44,721 bases of DNA from an uncultured Pelagibacteraceae bacterium (GCA_902601235.1 CACKMG010000006.1:1-44721), one strand, 5' to 3'; positions 25,525 through 34,956 are shown, counted from the stretch's first letter. The notes: a model not told the origin generated them from the sequence alone. Numbers and translations are program-made.

Positions 25525-27897
25525 TTAAAACTTACCAGATACATCAAAGTTTACTAAATAATCAGAGCTATCTATAAATCCTAAGTCAGAATTCAATTTT
25601 AAATCAAAACCATTTAAATTTTTAGCAAAACTTAAATTTCCAGGGTTGTCCGAAAGAGGATCAAAATATAAAGCAAAATTACTATTATATTCCTCTTTCG
25701 ATCGGCTAATTTTTATTATAAATCTTTCTGAAATAATTTCATGTAAACCTTTCTGTTCATATCTATAAACACGCTCGTAAAAAGGTGAAAAGGTAAACCC
25801 ATTTGAGTTTATTTTTTCAAAACCTAAACTTGCTTTTATATTTCTTGGGGAATAAGTTCCTAAAATAGTATCCTTATTTACGTGAGTGGAACCTTGTAAT
25901 GAATATTTATAATCAATATCGGAAGTTAGATCAAAAAGAACTTCTATTCCACCCATAGGTTGAATAGTCCCATCACTTGTTTCTATTATATCCGTCTCAA
26001 ATAAAAAACCTGCTGATAACTCTCCACTCGTAAATGTAGTATCTTTATACCTAACATCAGTTGTGGGTCCATCAATAGCTTTACTTATAAAATCTGTATA
26101 TTCGGACAATTTTGTAACTCCATAAGTAAATTTTCCTGTAGGTGTAATGTTAAAAGCTCCATAATTATTTTTTGTTCTGTAATTAATTGATACAAAAGCT
26201 TGTCTACCATTTCTTTCACCAGTTATCTTTCCTAAATATAAATTATCAAATTTCATAGCACTTATTCCTAAAACAGCGTTGATATATCTATTTTCATTTG
26301 TTGGCACAATTCCATATATATTTAAAGTTAAAGACTCCATTTCTGTATTTTGATTTGATTGATGAATATTGGACTCATTATCTCCGTATCTGATTGCCAA
26401 ACCTAAAAACTTATTATCACCAAATTTTCTATCAGCCCCCGCTGTCAAACCTTTTGATTTAACACTTTTTGCCATTTCAAATGCAAACTTATCGAAATTA
26501 CTTATTGTTAAATCTCCTAAACTCCAAGTAGACCATTTAGATTTTTTAACTTTTTTTTGATTTGTACTAACCAAAGATGCTATGTTTTTTTTGGCTATTG
26601 GCTCAAGGTTCATTGCTAAAGTCTTTAAGTAAGGATTAGGATAATTTAAGTTGATATTATGACTGGAAAGATCCTCTTGGTCTCTATTTCTTTTGATCCA
26701 TTCAAATCTTTTAAAAATTGTAGAAATATTCAAATTTATATTTTGTTTGGATAGTTCAACTTGAGAACCCATGGATGAAGTAGAATCTGATACACAAGCA
26801 ACAACACCATAAGGACATTCTAGTTGAAATTCGTTAATTTGATCTACTCCATCTCCTCCTTGAATTTGTACAATGTAAATTTTCATTCCATCAGGAGAAA
26901 AAACAAAACCCCTAGGTGCACCTGTGCCTTCACGGCTTGCTGGCACATCGCCGAAACCACCTACTTGATATTTTCCAACATACTCTGCAGTAGATACATC
27001 GAAATTTTTTCCTAATTTAAATTGATGAATAAAACTATATGGTTTTGTTGAGCCATCGAAAGTGTCATTTGACATTAAAATAAACATGGCACTTCCTGTA
27101 TTATTAAATTCAATATCACGTCCAAAGTCATCAAAATCTAATGAGTCATCATTTAATGGAAGACCAATATTTTTTAAATTGACTTGATGGATTTCTGTTT
27201 TTGATGAAACACTATAGGGTTCTGGAACTGAGAAAGTAGTAACAGTTGGATTATTAGCAGTCTGATTTAATGTGAAAATTTTTCTGCCATCTCTACTTAT
27301 TGCAAAAGAATCTTTTTCGCTAGAAAATGAGAGTTTTCCAACATATGTATATGTATCAAATTCATTTGGTGTAGATAAATCAAATCTTGCAAGCTCTCCA
27401 TTAATATCCATTATGAAAAATTTTTTACCACCATCTACTACCTGCATATTTTCTAATTTTGCATGTAGTTCACCAGTCCCACTTTTATATGTTCCCCCTG
27501 TTGCAACGTTAATCCTAAAAGCATCTAGATCGTTACAATTACCAGTTTTTTCACTTGTCATATCGAAAGGGGTGCTTAATCTATTCATTGATAAATTTCC
27601 AACATCTCTTGCATTTATATCTTGCGATTTGTTTACTGTAAAAACCATTAAACCGTCTGTGCTAAATGCAACGTCCATAGGATCTTCAGTACTATCTTGG
27701 TTCATGGAATCACCATCAAAACTTGTACAATTAACATTACCAGCTGGAATTCTTCCATCTAAAAATGTGTGAGTTAAAGTTGCCGCGAAAGCTAGAGATG
27801 AAAAGATAAATGCAAATAAAATTAAAAATATTTTAGGCTTAATTACACCTTTGAATATACTTTGCTTAATTTTAATTAAATTTTTCATAAAAAACAT
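25525..27897 (-). CDS. Autotransporter-like protein with beta-propeller passenger
   Basis: Predicted outer membrane protein of 790 residues. A signal peptide ends near residue 38 (LAFA). Residues about 45-360 hold repeated blade-like units, each with a phrase such as VAFSTDGLMVFTVN, FAISRDGRKIFTLN, IEFNNTGSAMFILM and FVFSPDGMKIYIVQ, pointing to a beta-propeller. A linker (about 370-450) follows. The last third or so (about 460-790) has alternating beta-barrel strands and ends in VSGKF, the aromatic C-terminus recognised by the BAM machinery. An alternative start is the ATG at 27888. The propeller may be displayed on the surface for adhesion or ligand binding; the ligand is unknown. Confidence 0.75.
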   Translation of the reverse strand: MFFMKNLIKIKQSIFKGVIKPKIFLILFAFIFSSLAFAATLTHTFLDGRIPAGNVNCTSFDGDSMNQDSTEDPMDVAFSTDGLMVFTVNKSQDINARDVGNLSMNRLSTPFDMTSEKTGNCNDLDAFRINVATGGTYKSGTGELHAKLENMQVVDGGKKFFIMDINGELARFDLSTPNEFDTYTYVGKLSFSSEKDSFAISRDGRKIFTLNQTANNPTVTTFSVPEPYSVSSKTEIHQVNLKNIGLPLNDDSLDFDDFGRDIEFNNTGSAMFILMSNDTFDGSTKPYSFIHQFKLGKNFDVSTAEYVGKYQVGGFGDVPASREGTGAPRGFVFSPDGMKIYIVQIQGGDGVDQINEFQLECPYGVVACVSDSTSSMGSQVELSKQNINLNISTIFKRFEWIKRNRDQEDLSSHNINLNYPNPYLKTLAMNLEPIAKKNIASLVSTNQKKVKKSKWSTWSLGDLTISNFDKFAFEMAKSVKSKGLTAGADRKFGDNKFLGLAIRYGDNESNIHQSNQNTEMESLTLNIYGIVPTNENRYINAVLGISAMKFDNLYLGKITGERNGRQAFVSINYRTKNNYGAFNITPTGKFTYGVTKLSEYTDFISKAIDGPTTDVRYKDTTFTSGELSAGFLFETDIIETSDGTIQPMGGIEVLFDLTSDIDYKYSLQGSTHVNKDTILGTYSPRNIKASLGFEKINSNGFTFSPFYERVYRYEQKGLHEIISERFIIKISRSKEEYNSNFALYFDPLSDNPGNLSFAKNLNGFDLKLNSDLGFIDSSDYLVNFDVSGKF

Positions 27898-27936
27898 ATT
27901 TTTTACATAAAAATTAATTAATTAGAACAAGTAAGT

Positions 27937-27950
27937 ACTCATAATAGGTA
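27937..27950 (-). promoter_or_regulatory. Recurring motif, copy a (upstream of the autotransporter gene)
   Basis: Minus strand TACCTATTATGAGT. It shares the core CYATTATGRG with three other intergenic copies at 31361, 35295 and 36404. It is about 40 bases from the autotransporter start. It could be a promoter -10 region (TATTAT) or an operator. Confidence 0.3.
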
Positions 27951-27961
27951 CAAAAAATAAG

Positions 27962-30016
27962 TTATTTAGTCTTTTTTATCAATTCTGTATTATTAATATT
28001 AATTGCCATACAAGTAATGTCATCTCTAAGCTTTTCAGCACCCCAATTAAGTTCCTTTTCAATTGACTCAACAATAATTTTTGGCGTTACTTCTGTCATA
28101 TTATTTATAATTTTTTGCACACCCTCTGCTCCTAATTCTTCTCCATTCTTTAAATAGCCTTCAGTCACTCCATCAGTATAAACAACAAAAGTTTTGTCTT
28201 TTAGATTTATAGTATTTGATTTTACCATCGACTCTGTGAAATATTTTACAATTCCAATGGGTGGCATATCAGATTTAATATATTCATAGTTTTTATTTTT
28301 ATCAAAAGTTAGAATACTTTCGTGACCTGCATTTATAAAAACTAGTTCTCCAGTTTTTATATTCAATTTTCCAAATACTGCAGTTACAAACATTCCTTTA
28401 AATTTTGCTTCAACGAGCTCATTGTTTACCCCAAAGACAACTTTTTCTAATGGAAACTTTAAATTAGTAAGCGTTCTAAATATTGAAGATGCTTTAGCCA
28501 TGTACATACCTGCTTTGACACCCTTTCCAGATACATCTGCTAAAGTGAAAAAGTATTCTTCAGGTGTTGCTCTTACAACATCAAAATAATCTCCTGATAC
28601 ATCTCTTGCTGGTACATTTTTTGCAAAGATAAAGTTTTCAAATTTAGAAATGTCTGGAAATAAGCTTTTTTGAACTCCTGCAGCAAGCTCTCTTTCTTTT
28701 AAAAGTTTTGCCTCTTTTTGTAAATTGGCAAGAGCAAGTTTATTTTCCTCTATAAATCTAAAATAAAGCCCAGTTAAGAACGTCAAAGTTACAATAAATA
28801 TTGGATAACTTATATCTACAAGTTCTGATCTAAATTTATATATTGAAAAACCAATTACTATAATTGCTAAAAGATTACCAAAAAAAATAGATAAACTGTA
28901 TTTTGGTTTTATCCTTTGCGACAGTATAAAAGTAATTAATGCAACAATGATAGAAAATAACAGTTCAAATATATATGTATTTGGATTTCTTATTAAATAT
29001 GATTGATCTAAAATATTTTCGATTACATTAGCATGTACCTCTACTCCAGGTATAGTTATACCTAATGGAGTTTTTACAAGATCGAATAATCCTTGAGCCG
29101 ATGCACCAATTAAAACATATTTGTCTTTGAAAAAATCTGATTGAAATTTTCCATCATAGACATCTCCAGCTGATATGTATTGTTTTTTGTCTGACCTTTT
29201 ATATTTAATCCAAATAATTCCATTTGGGTCAGAATTTATTTTAAAAGGTCTAGCACTTATTCTATTAATACCAATTTCATTTAGTTCTACATAAATATTT
29301 TTTTGATTAGATCCAACACGAACCATTTCCAATCCCATTGTTGGATATAATTTTTTATTAAATTGAACAATGAGAGGTAAGGATCTGATAATTCCATCTA
29401 ATTGATCTAAAAATGATATCGACCCTAAACCTTTAACATCTTTTTCTAATTTTTCTAATGATCCAATTGAATAAGGATATGAATAAGTAAATTGTTTTGG
29501 ATCTCCACCTTTAGATAAAAATCGAGCTTTTGCTTTACGATCATAGTTTGAGTGTGAAGGAACATTACTCCCCAAAACTGCAATTATTGATTTTGATTGT
29601 TTTAATTTTTCTGAAAAAATATCATCAGGACCTTTTAATTTTTGAAGTTCCGCAACATCCGAAGGTATTAAATCATAGGATTTAATTATTTCATCTGGTG
29701 ATTGTTTATCTTTTTCAGTAAAAAAAATATCAAACCCTATAGCTTTTGGATTTGAGGTATTGAGTTGGTCAAGTATTTTTGCAAAAACATTTCTATTCCA
29801 AGGAAACTGTCCAAACTTTCCTAAACTTTTTTCATCAATATCAATTATAACAACTTCACTGTCTTTTTTTTCTGCAAATATTTTTTGATACAAATCAAAA
29901 CTTAAATATGAAACTGATTTAATGAATGGTGGATTTACGATTTTTAGCGAGATAAGTAATAAAAGAATAATTAAAAAAATTAAATAATTTATATATTTTT
30001 GCAAAAACGATTTCAC
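27962..30016 (-). CDS. CHASE2 sensor fused to SpoIIE/RsbU-type serine phosphatase
   Basis: Inner membrane signalling protein of 684 residues. An N-terminal membrane helix (about 11-27) is followed by a periplasmic CHASE2 domain (about 30-340; VVIIDIDEKSLGKFGQFPWNR, AIGFDIFFTEKD, PGVEVHANVIENIL), then three membrane helices (about 348-418), a coiled-coil-like linker and a PP2C/SpoIIE phosphatase (about 450-675). Metal-binding aspartates are visible as D476 (SGDYF), D494 (ADVSGKG), D615 (YTDGVTEG) and D665-D666. RsbU-like enzymes dephosphorylate STAS anti-anti-sigma proteins, and two such proteins are encoded 6.4 kb away. CHASE2 is more often fused to nucleotide cyclases or kinases. The signal it senses is unknown. 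Confidence 0.9.
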   Translation of the reverse strand: MKSFLQKYINYLIFLIILLLLISLKIVNPPFIKSVSYLSFDLYQKIFAEKKDSEVVIIDIDEKSLGKFGQFPWNRNVFAKILDQLNTSNPKAIGFDIFFTEKDKQSPDEIIKSYDLIPSDVAELQKLKGPDDIFSEKLKQSKSIIAVLGSNVPSHSNYDRKAKARFLSKGGDPKQFTYSYPYSIGSLEKLEKDVKGLGSISFLDQLDGIIRSLPLIVQFNKKLYPTMGLEMVRVGSNQKNIYVELNEIGINRISARPFKINSDPNGIIWIKYKRSDKKQYISAGDVYDGKFQSDFFKDKYVLIGASAQGLFDLVKTPLGITIPGVEVHANVIENILDQSYLIRNPNTYIFELLFSIIVALITFILSQRIKPKYSLSIFFGNLLAIIVIGFSIYKFRSELVDISYPIFIVTLTFLTGLYFRFIEENKLALANLQKEAKLLKERELAAGVQKSLFPDISKFENFIFAKNVPARDVSGDYFDVVRATPEEYFFTLADVSGKGVKAGMYMAKASSIFRTLTNLKFPLEKVVFGVNNELVEAKFKGMFVTAVFGKLNIKTGELVFINAGHESILTFDKNKNYEYIKSDMPPIGIVKYFTESMVKSNTINLKDKTFVVYTDGVTEGYLKNGEELGAEGVQKIINNMTEVTPKIIVESIEKELNWGAEKLRDDITCMAININNTELIKKTK

Positions 30017-30077
30017 AAAACAAATCTATATTTAATTTAAATAAAGTAAATAAAAGTTAAAGAAAACGTGTTAACTA

Positions 30078-31319
30078 TTACTTTTTCTTTCTTCTTTTCT
30101 TTTTAGCTTTTCTTTTCTTAGCTGCTTTTTTCTTTTTAACTACTCTTTTCTTCTTAACTACTTTTTTCTTTTTCTTAGGTTTCTTCTTAACTTTTTTCTT
30201 TTTCTTAGATTTTTTCTTAACTGCTTTTTTCTTTTTCTTAGCAGGTTTTTTCTTCACAGCTTTTTTCTTTTTGGAAGCTTTTTTCTTAACTGCTTTCTTT
30301 TTAGTAGCTTTTTTCTTCACAGCTTTTTTCTTTTTAGCTGGTTTTTTCTTTTCTGCTTTAGCTTTTTTCTTTTTACCTTTTTTATTTTTTGCCTTAGCTT
30401 TTTTCTTTTTACCTTTTTTCTTTTCAGTTGCTTTAGCTTTTTTCTTTTTACCTTTTTTCTTTTCTGCCTTAGCTTTTTTCTTTTTTTCAGCTCTGTCTTT
30501 TTTTATTGCAACTTTCTTTTCTTTGTCCTTTTTAATATTCTCTTTAATTATTGATTTAATTTCTTCTTTTTCAAATCCCATTGCCTTAAGTTCTTTTTTA
30601 AGACTTTTTCTTAATTCTTTTCTCTCTTGTTTCGTTGAGTCTGGTGAAAGTTTAGCAACTCTCAATGCTTTCATCTTTTTATTAAATTTCTTTAATTGAT
30701 TTTTTGTAATCTTTTTTGCTTGCCCAGGTGCTTTACCTTTTGTCATTGAAGTCATGCTATATGGATTATCAAGTAAAGTTGAACCGAATTTGTTTCCAAC
30801 TAGAACTGCGCCTGGTCTCATTCCTAAAGTATTATTTTTACCTGGACCAACTAATAATGTATCTGTTCTTCCATTTGAAACTATAGTTTGGAATTCTGTT
30901 CCTCTTGAACCTAAAGTTCCCTCTGGTACCTCAACAGTTAAACTGTCAGGATTTTTTTTACTTATAAGTCCTGAAATAACTTTCAAGCTTCCCTGTTTTA
31001 CGCTTGCAACAATTTTCCCATCATTTGTAGCTGGGTCAAAAACAAAAGTATCCATTACAACTTCTGAGTCTTCTCCAACAGTAAACGTAGATTGATCTAA
31101 AAGTAAAATTTGCGTACCTGATCCTGCTCCTGCATATATTGTCTCATTTAAATAAATTTTATCACCAGCTTTTAATTCTCTTGTCTCAGTCTTAACAGTG
31201 CCCGATATAGCACCTACAATTCCAACAAGTTGTTTTTCAATGGATAATTTTTCCTCAGCATGTGAGTATGTGTTTAATAAAAAAATTAAACTTATGACTG
31301 TAGACAGTATTTTTTTCAT
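30078..31319 (-). CDS. FecR-domain protein with a long lysine-rich tail
   Basis: I start it at the ATG at 31319, which gives the signal peptide MKKILSTVISLIFLLNTYSHA; the frame to 31334 begins with TTG. The 413-residue product has a FecR domain (about residues 30-165: VGAISGTVKTETRELKAGD, VVMDTFVFDP, GSLKVISG, VEVPEGTLGSRGTEFQTIV). A conserved-looking middle follows, then about 150 residues that are mostly lysine with alanine, valine, glycine and proline, in repeats such as GKKKKAKA and AVKKK. FecR domains sense outer membrane signals in the periplasm, and CHASE2 proteins often sit next to them. The tail may bind anionic polymers, lipopolysaccharide or peptidoglycan. Its DNA (30081 to about 30540) is almost pure purine on the coding strand. 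Confidence 0.85.
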   Translation of the reverse strand: MKKILSTVISLIFLLNTYSHAEEKLSIEKQLVGIVGAISGTVKTETRELKAGDKIYLNETIYAGAGSGTQILLLDQSTFTVGEDSEVVMDTFVFDPATNDGKIVASVKQGSLKVISGLISKKNPDSLTVEVPEGTLGSRGTEFQTIVSNGRTDTLLVGPGKNNTLGMRPGAVLVGNKFGSTLLDNPYSMTSMTKGKAPGQAKKITKNQLKKFNKKMKALRVAKLSPDSTKQERKELRKSLKKELKAMGFEKEEIKSIIKENIKKDKEKKVAIKKDRAEKKKKAKAEKKKGKKKKAKATEKKKGKKKKAKAKNKKGKKKKAKAEKKKPAKKKKAVKKKATKKKAVKKKASKKKKAVKKKPAKKKKKAVKKKSKKKKKVKKKPKKKKKVVKKKRVVKKKKAAKKRKAKKKRRKKK

Positions 31320-31360
31320 GCCCAAAAGTAACAAAATTTTTAAAAAAATAAACTTTAAAA

Positions 31361-31374
31361 ACTCATAATGGGCA
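31361..31374 (-). promoter_or_regulatory. Recurring motif, copy b (upstream of the FecR gene)
   Basis: Minus strand TGCCCATTATGAGT, about 40 bases before the FecR-protein start, with a T- and A-rich stretch after it as in copy a. Possible promoter -10 or shared operator. Confidence 0.3.
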
Positions 31375-31428
31375 ATGTTATTTAGCTATTTTTGGGGGAT
31401 TATTAAAAAAAATTAAAAAAAAGTTTAA

Positions 31429-32733
31429 TTATCTTAAATTAAATGATCTAGAAAAGCTTAAAGATAAAGAATCGGCTCTATAATCATAGTTTAGCATATT
31501 TGCTTCTGAAAAAAGTCTCTCATAAGATAAATTTATAAATAAAGATCTATTTGGATCTATTGCTGGAAAAATATCTCCAATTGCTTTTGTAAACATAACA
31601 TCAAAAGTATTTGTAAAGTCTGATCTCAATTTACCTGAATTTACTGAGGTATCTTCTTTTTTGTAATCATTGAAACTCATGGAATTACTGACCGCAATAT
31701 AAGCCCATGGAAATGCAAAATTTAATCCAATACCAAAATCATAATTTTCATAATCATTTCCTGCATCAACTGTAGCATCAGTATCGCTGTACCCCAAACT
31801 AATAGATGAAGAAATAATTGGAGTTAATATAAAATCATGACCTAAAGAAAAACTATGTCCAATCGCATTTGTTTCATCAGCAGTAGTGTCACTTGCATTA
31901 CGGTCTCCTTTAGAGTCTGAAAAAGAGTATCCGTAACTAAACGAATTTCTTTCTCCAACTGAGAAGAAACCTCCAAACCCATACATTTTTGAATAACTAT
32001 GAGCATCAGTTTGATAATCTGATTTAGTTAACATAAGGAAAGGACTTAAACTTTGATTTCCTAACACAGTATCAACAGCGAGTGTTAAACCATAACTTTG
32101 ATAATCATCATCAGTCTCTGCATATTGTTCAGAAAGAGAATGAGATGCATTAATTAAAAATGAAGACTCCTCTCCAATAGGTCTTGTTGCTGACAAACCA
32201 ATACCACCACTTAATGTTCTGTCATGCATTGCAGAGTTAAAACCTACAATGCTATCAGACTCTTCTTTAAGTCTAGTTTTTGAAACACTATTGACATTAT
32301 TAGATTGAACACCACCCATTGAAATATCTGCAACTATATTCCAAAGACCAGGTTCTCTACCTCTAAGTTCTTCTTCTATTTCTTGTAATGTTTCTAAGTC
32401 TTCAGGTTCTAAATCTCTTCTTAATTTCATTTCCTCAATAATTGTGTTTGCTTTTTCTGGTGAGTCAACTTGAACTAAAACAGATAATAAATATAATTTT
32501 ATTTCAACGTTATCTGGGTACAACATATTCAATCTTTCAAGTGTAGAAATTGTTTGTTTAAAATTTCCCATCTTACCTTGTTGTTGTGCGTATTTTAAAT
32601 TTAAATCTAAATCGTTAGGATTTTGTAAAATTTGCATATAAGTGATATTTTTCTCGGAAGAAAATACAGATGTTGTAATCAATAAAAAAATTGATACAAA
32701 AATTAATTTTATTTTATTCATCTTTAAAAACAT
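31429..32733 (-). CDS. TPR plus beta-barrel outer membrane protein
   Basis: Protein of 434 residues with a signal peptide (ending TSVFSS), an N-terminal TPR part (about 30-120: DLDLNLKYAQQQGKMGNFKQTISTLERLNMLYPDNVEIKLYLLSVL), and a C-terminal barrel (about 130-434) of repeated strands such as SFLINASHSLSEQY, SYGYSFSD, SSSISLGYSD and DSLSLSFSRSFNLR. This layout resembles the Slam/DUF560-type or related surface assembly proteins, but the match is by architecture only. It sits between the FecR gene and the Amt-phosphatase gene, so it may be the outer membrane partner of the FecR protein. Alternative start at 32721. Confidence 0.75.
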   Translation of the reverse strand: MFLKMNKIKLIFVSIFLLITTSVFSSEKNITYMQILQNPNDLDLNLKYAQQQGKMGNFKQTISTLERLNMLYPDNVEIKLYLLSVLVQVDSPEKANTIIEEMKLRRDLEPEDLETLQEIEEELRGREPGLWNIVADISMGGVQSNNVNSVSKTRLKEESDSIVGFNSAMHDRTLSGGIGLSATRPIGEESSFLINASHSLSEQYAETDDDYQSYGLTLAVDTVLGNQSLSPFLMLTKSDYQTDAHSYSKMYGFGGFFSVGERNSFSYGYSFSDSKGDRNASDTTADETNAIGHSFSLGHDFILTPIISSSISLGYSDTDATVDAGNDYENYDFGIGLNFAFPWAYIAVSNSMSFNDYKKEDTSVNSGKLRSDFTNTFDVMFTKAIGDIFPAIDPNRSLFINLSYERLFSEANMLNYDYRADSLSLSFSRSFNLR

Positions 32734-32793
32734 AAAAACAGGAAGATATTAAGTATATAATTTTTTTCAATTAATAATTTTAGAAAATAATTA

Positions 32794-34947
32794 TTATTTA
32801 CCAATGCTAATTACTGTCAAATCATCAGAAAGTGTTTGATTTTTGATATCGCCTATTACAAATTTTGTAATATTTTCTAATTGCTTGCTAGTATCTTTAT
32901 TATAATTTTGTTCAATAACATTTATTGAACCATCAATACCTATTTCCTTTCCATCTTTATTTAAGCTTTCTGATAAGCCATCTGTAAATGCATAAAATCT
33001 TGAACCGTTCAATTTCATTTTATTTATATTATAAACATTTTTGTCTTTTTGTTTAATTACTCCTAAAGGTGGCGCTGAACTTTCAATCCGATTATATTCT
33101 CCACTGTCATTACGAATGATAGCTGGTTGATGTCCTGCATTAACCCATCTGATTTCATCGGTTATTAAATTATACTCGCCAATAATTGAAGTTACAAACA
33201 TTCCTCCAGTTTTGGTATTGTTTAAATCATTGTTCATATGAAAAACCATTTCGTCTGGATCTACTTTTGATTGTGATAAAACTTCAAACAATGTTGATGC
33301 CTTAGCCATTACCATTCCAGCATGAATTCCTTTTCCAGCAACATCTGCAATTATAAAATAAATACTATCATTATGCGGATAAAAACTAAAAAAATCACCT
33401 GAAACTTCTCTTGCTGCAATGTTAATACCGTGAACAGGATAGTTTTTTAAATTCCTTTTAGGTAGAAAGTTTTCTTGAACTTTAACTGCAAGTTTTACCT
33501 CTTTTGAAATTCTTTCTCTCCATTTATTTTTTTCATCTTCAGTTGTCTCTAGTTTGCTCATGAGCTTATTATAATAAAGACCTATAACTCCTCCTGCAGT
33601 AAAAGGGTCTTGGGGTCCTCTTATTTTAAGATCACCTGACTCTGATTGTTTATCTAAAATCGAAATTAAATCATGCTCAATAGAAACTGCATTATGTTCA
33701 GCAATATTCAACCCTAGCTCCTCTTGTACAGGGCTTACTCTTAGTGGATAAAATTTATTAAAAAAATTTAAAATTATAAAAGAACTTATAAATGTAAATG
33801 CACCGATACTAATTATACCAATTACTTGGATCTTTATTTGTGAAAATCTATCAAGTCCCGTATCTAAAATACTTAAATCACTAAATAAACCAACAGCTAA
33901 TGTTCCCCAAATTCCTGCCGCTAAATGGACTGGGACTGCACCAACCACATCATCAATTTCAAATTTATTTAAAACTTCATTAACAATGATTGCAATGATC
34001 GCTCCGACGATTCCTACAAAAATAGATGTAACTGAAGTCATCGAATTACATCCTGCAGTAATTGCAACTAATCCTGCAAGAGGTCCTAGGATGATATAAA
34101 AAGGATCAGGTTTTTTAAATCGAAAATACGAAATAGTTAATCCAGTTAATAAACCAAATGCAGCAGCCAAAAAAGTATTTATTAAAATTAATGGAACAAC
34201 TTCATCCATTGCACCATTGCTACCACCATTAAAACCAAACCAACCAAACCATAGAATGAGTGTACCTAGAACAGCAAGAGGAAAACTTGATCCAGTAAAT
34301 TTACCTTTATTTGCATCTGAATATTTTCCTATTCGTGGACCTAATATTAATACAGCAGCTAAAGCAATCCATCCTCCAACTGAATGAACTATTGTACTCC
34401 CAGCAAAATCAACAAAACCTAAATCTGAAAGCCATCCTGTTGTTTTAACTGAACCAGTAACACTTAAGAGCTGATCAACAGTATCATATTTTGATAAATA
34501 ACTTGAGGACCAAGCCCAATGACCAACTATCGGATAGATTACTCCTGTAGCTAAAACTGTCATGATTAAATAACCATTAAATTTCATTCGTTCAGCAACT
34601 GCGCCTGAAATAATTGTTGCTGCCGTTGCCACAAACATTGCCTGAAAAACAAAGTAAGTCATATATTCAGCTTTGTCTGTTTTGAAAAAAAATAAATCAG
34701 TACCAAAAAATCCATTATATGAAGTACCAAACATCAAACCAAATCCAAAGATCCAAAAGATAACTACTGACACTCCAAAATCTGCTGCGTTTTTAAGTGC
34801 AACATTGATACTATTTTTATGTCTAGATAAACCTGTTTCCATACACATAAAACCTGCCTGCATAATGAAAACTAAAATTGCACAGTCTATAACCCACAAA
34901 GTATCAATATTACTTGTAAGTATATCGACCACTTCTTGAGGCATCAT
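32794..34947 (-). CDS. Ammonium transporter fused to SpoIIE-type serine phosphatase
   Basis: A 717-residue fusion. Residues about 10-400 form an Amt/MEP ammonium channel: AGFMCMETGLSRHKNS, FQAMFVATAATIISGAVAERMKF (gate F105), D180 in GFVDFAGS, and the pore twin histidines H188 (STIVHSVGG) and H341 (VPVHLAAGIWG). A linker of about 80 residues leads to an RsbU/SpoIIE phosphatase (about 480-717), with metal-site aspartates D518 (SGDFF), D535 (ADVAGKG), D656 (FTDGLSE) and D708-D709. Both halves look intact, so it could both conduct or bind ammonium and act on STAS proteins. Amt fusions to histidine kinases are known (Kuenenia Ks-Amt5); I am not aware of a phosphatase fusion. No GlnK gene is nearby. 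Confidence 0.93.
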   Translation of the reverse strand: MMPQEVVDILTSNIDTLWVIDCAILVFIMQAGFMCMETGLSRHKNSINVALKNAADFGVSVVIFWIFGFGLMFGTSYNGFFGTDLFFFKTDKAEYMTYFVFQAMFVATAATIISGAVAERMKFNGYLIMTVLATGVIYPIVGHWAWSSSYLSKYDTVDQLLSVTGSVKTTGWLSDLGFVDFAGSTIVHSVGGWIALAAVLILGPRIGKYSDANKGKFTGSSFPLAVLGTLILWFGWFGFNGGSNGAMDEVVPLILINTFLAAAFGLLTGLTISYFRFKKPDPFYIILGPLAGLVAITAGCNSMTSVTSIFVGIVGAIIAIIVNEVLNKFEIDDVVGAVPVHLAAGIWGTLAVGLFSDLSILDTGLDRFSQIKIQVIGIISIGAFTFISSFIILNFFNKFYPLRVSPVQEELGLNIAEHNAVSIEHDLISILDKQSESGDLKIRGPQDPFTAGGVIGLYYNKLMSKLETTEDEKNKWRERISKEVKLAVKVQENFLPKRNLKNYPVHGINIAAREVSGDFFSFYPHNDSIYFIIADVAGKGIHAGMVMAKASTLFEVLSQSKVDPDEMVFHMNNDLNNTKTGGMFVTSIIGEYNLITDEIRWVNAGHQPAIIRNDSGEYNRIESSAPPLGVIKQKDKNVYNINKMKLNGSRFYAFTDGLSESLNKDGKEIGIDGSINVIEQNYNKDTSKQLENITKFVIGDIKNQTLSDDLTVISIGK

Positions 34948-34956
34948 TTTAATTGA

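Noticed and set aside
30271..30699. Plus-strand frame of 142 codons rich in phenylalanine and alanine
   Set aside because: It is the reverse of the lysine-rich FecR tail; AAG/AAA codons read backwards give TTT/CTT. No independent support.
31361..31374. CCCATTAT as a heat-shock sigma (RpoH) -10 element
   Set aside because: The -10 spacing does not match the CCCCATNT form, and no CTTGAA-type -35 is present at the right distance.
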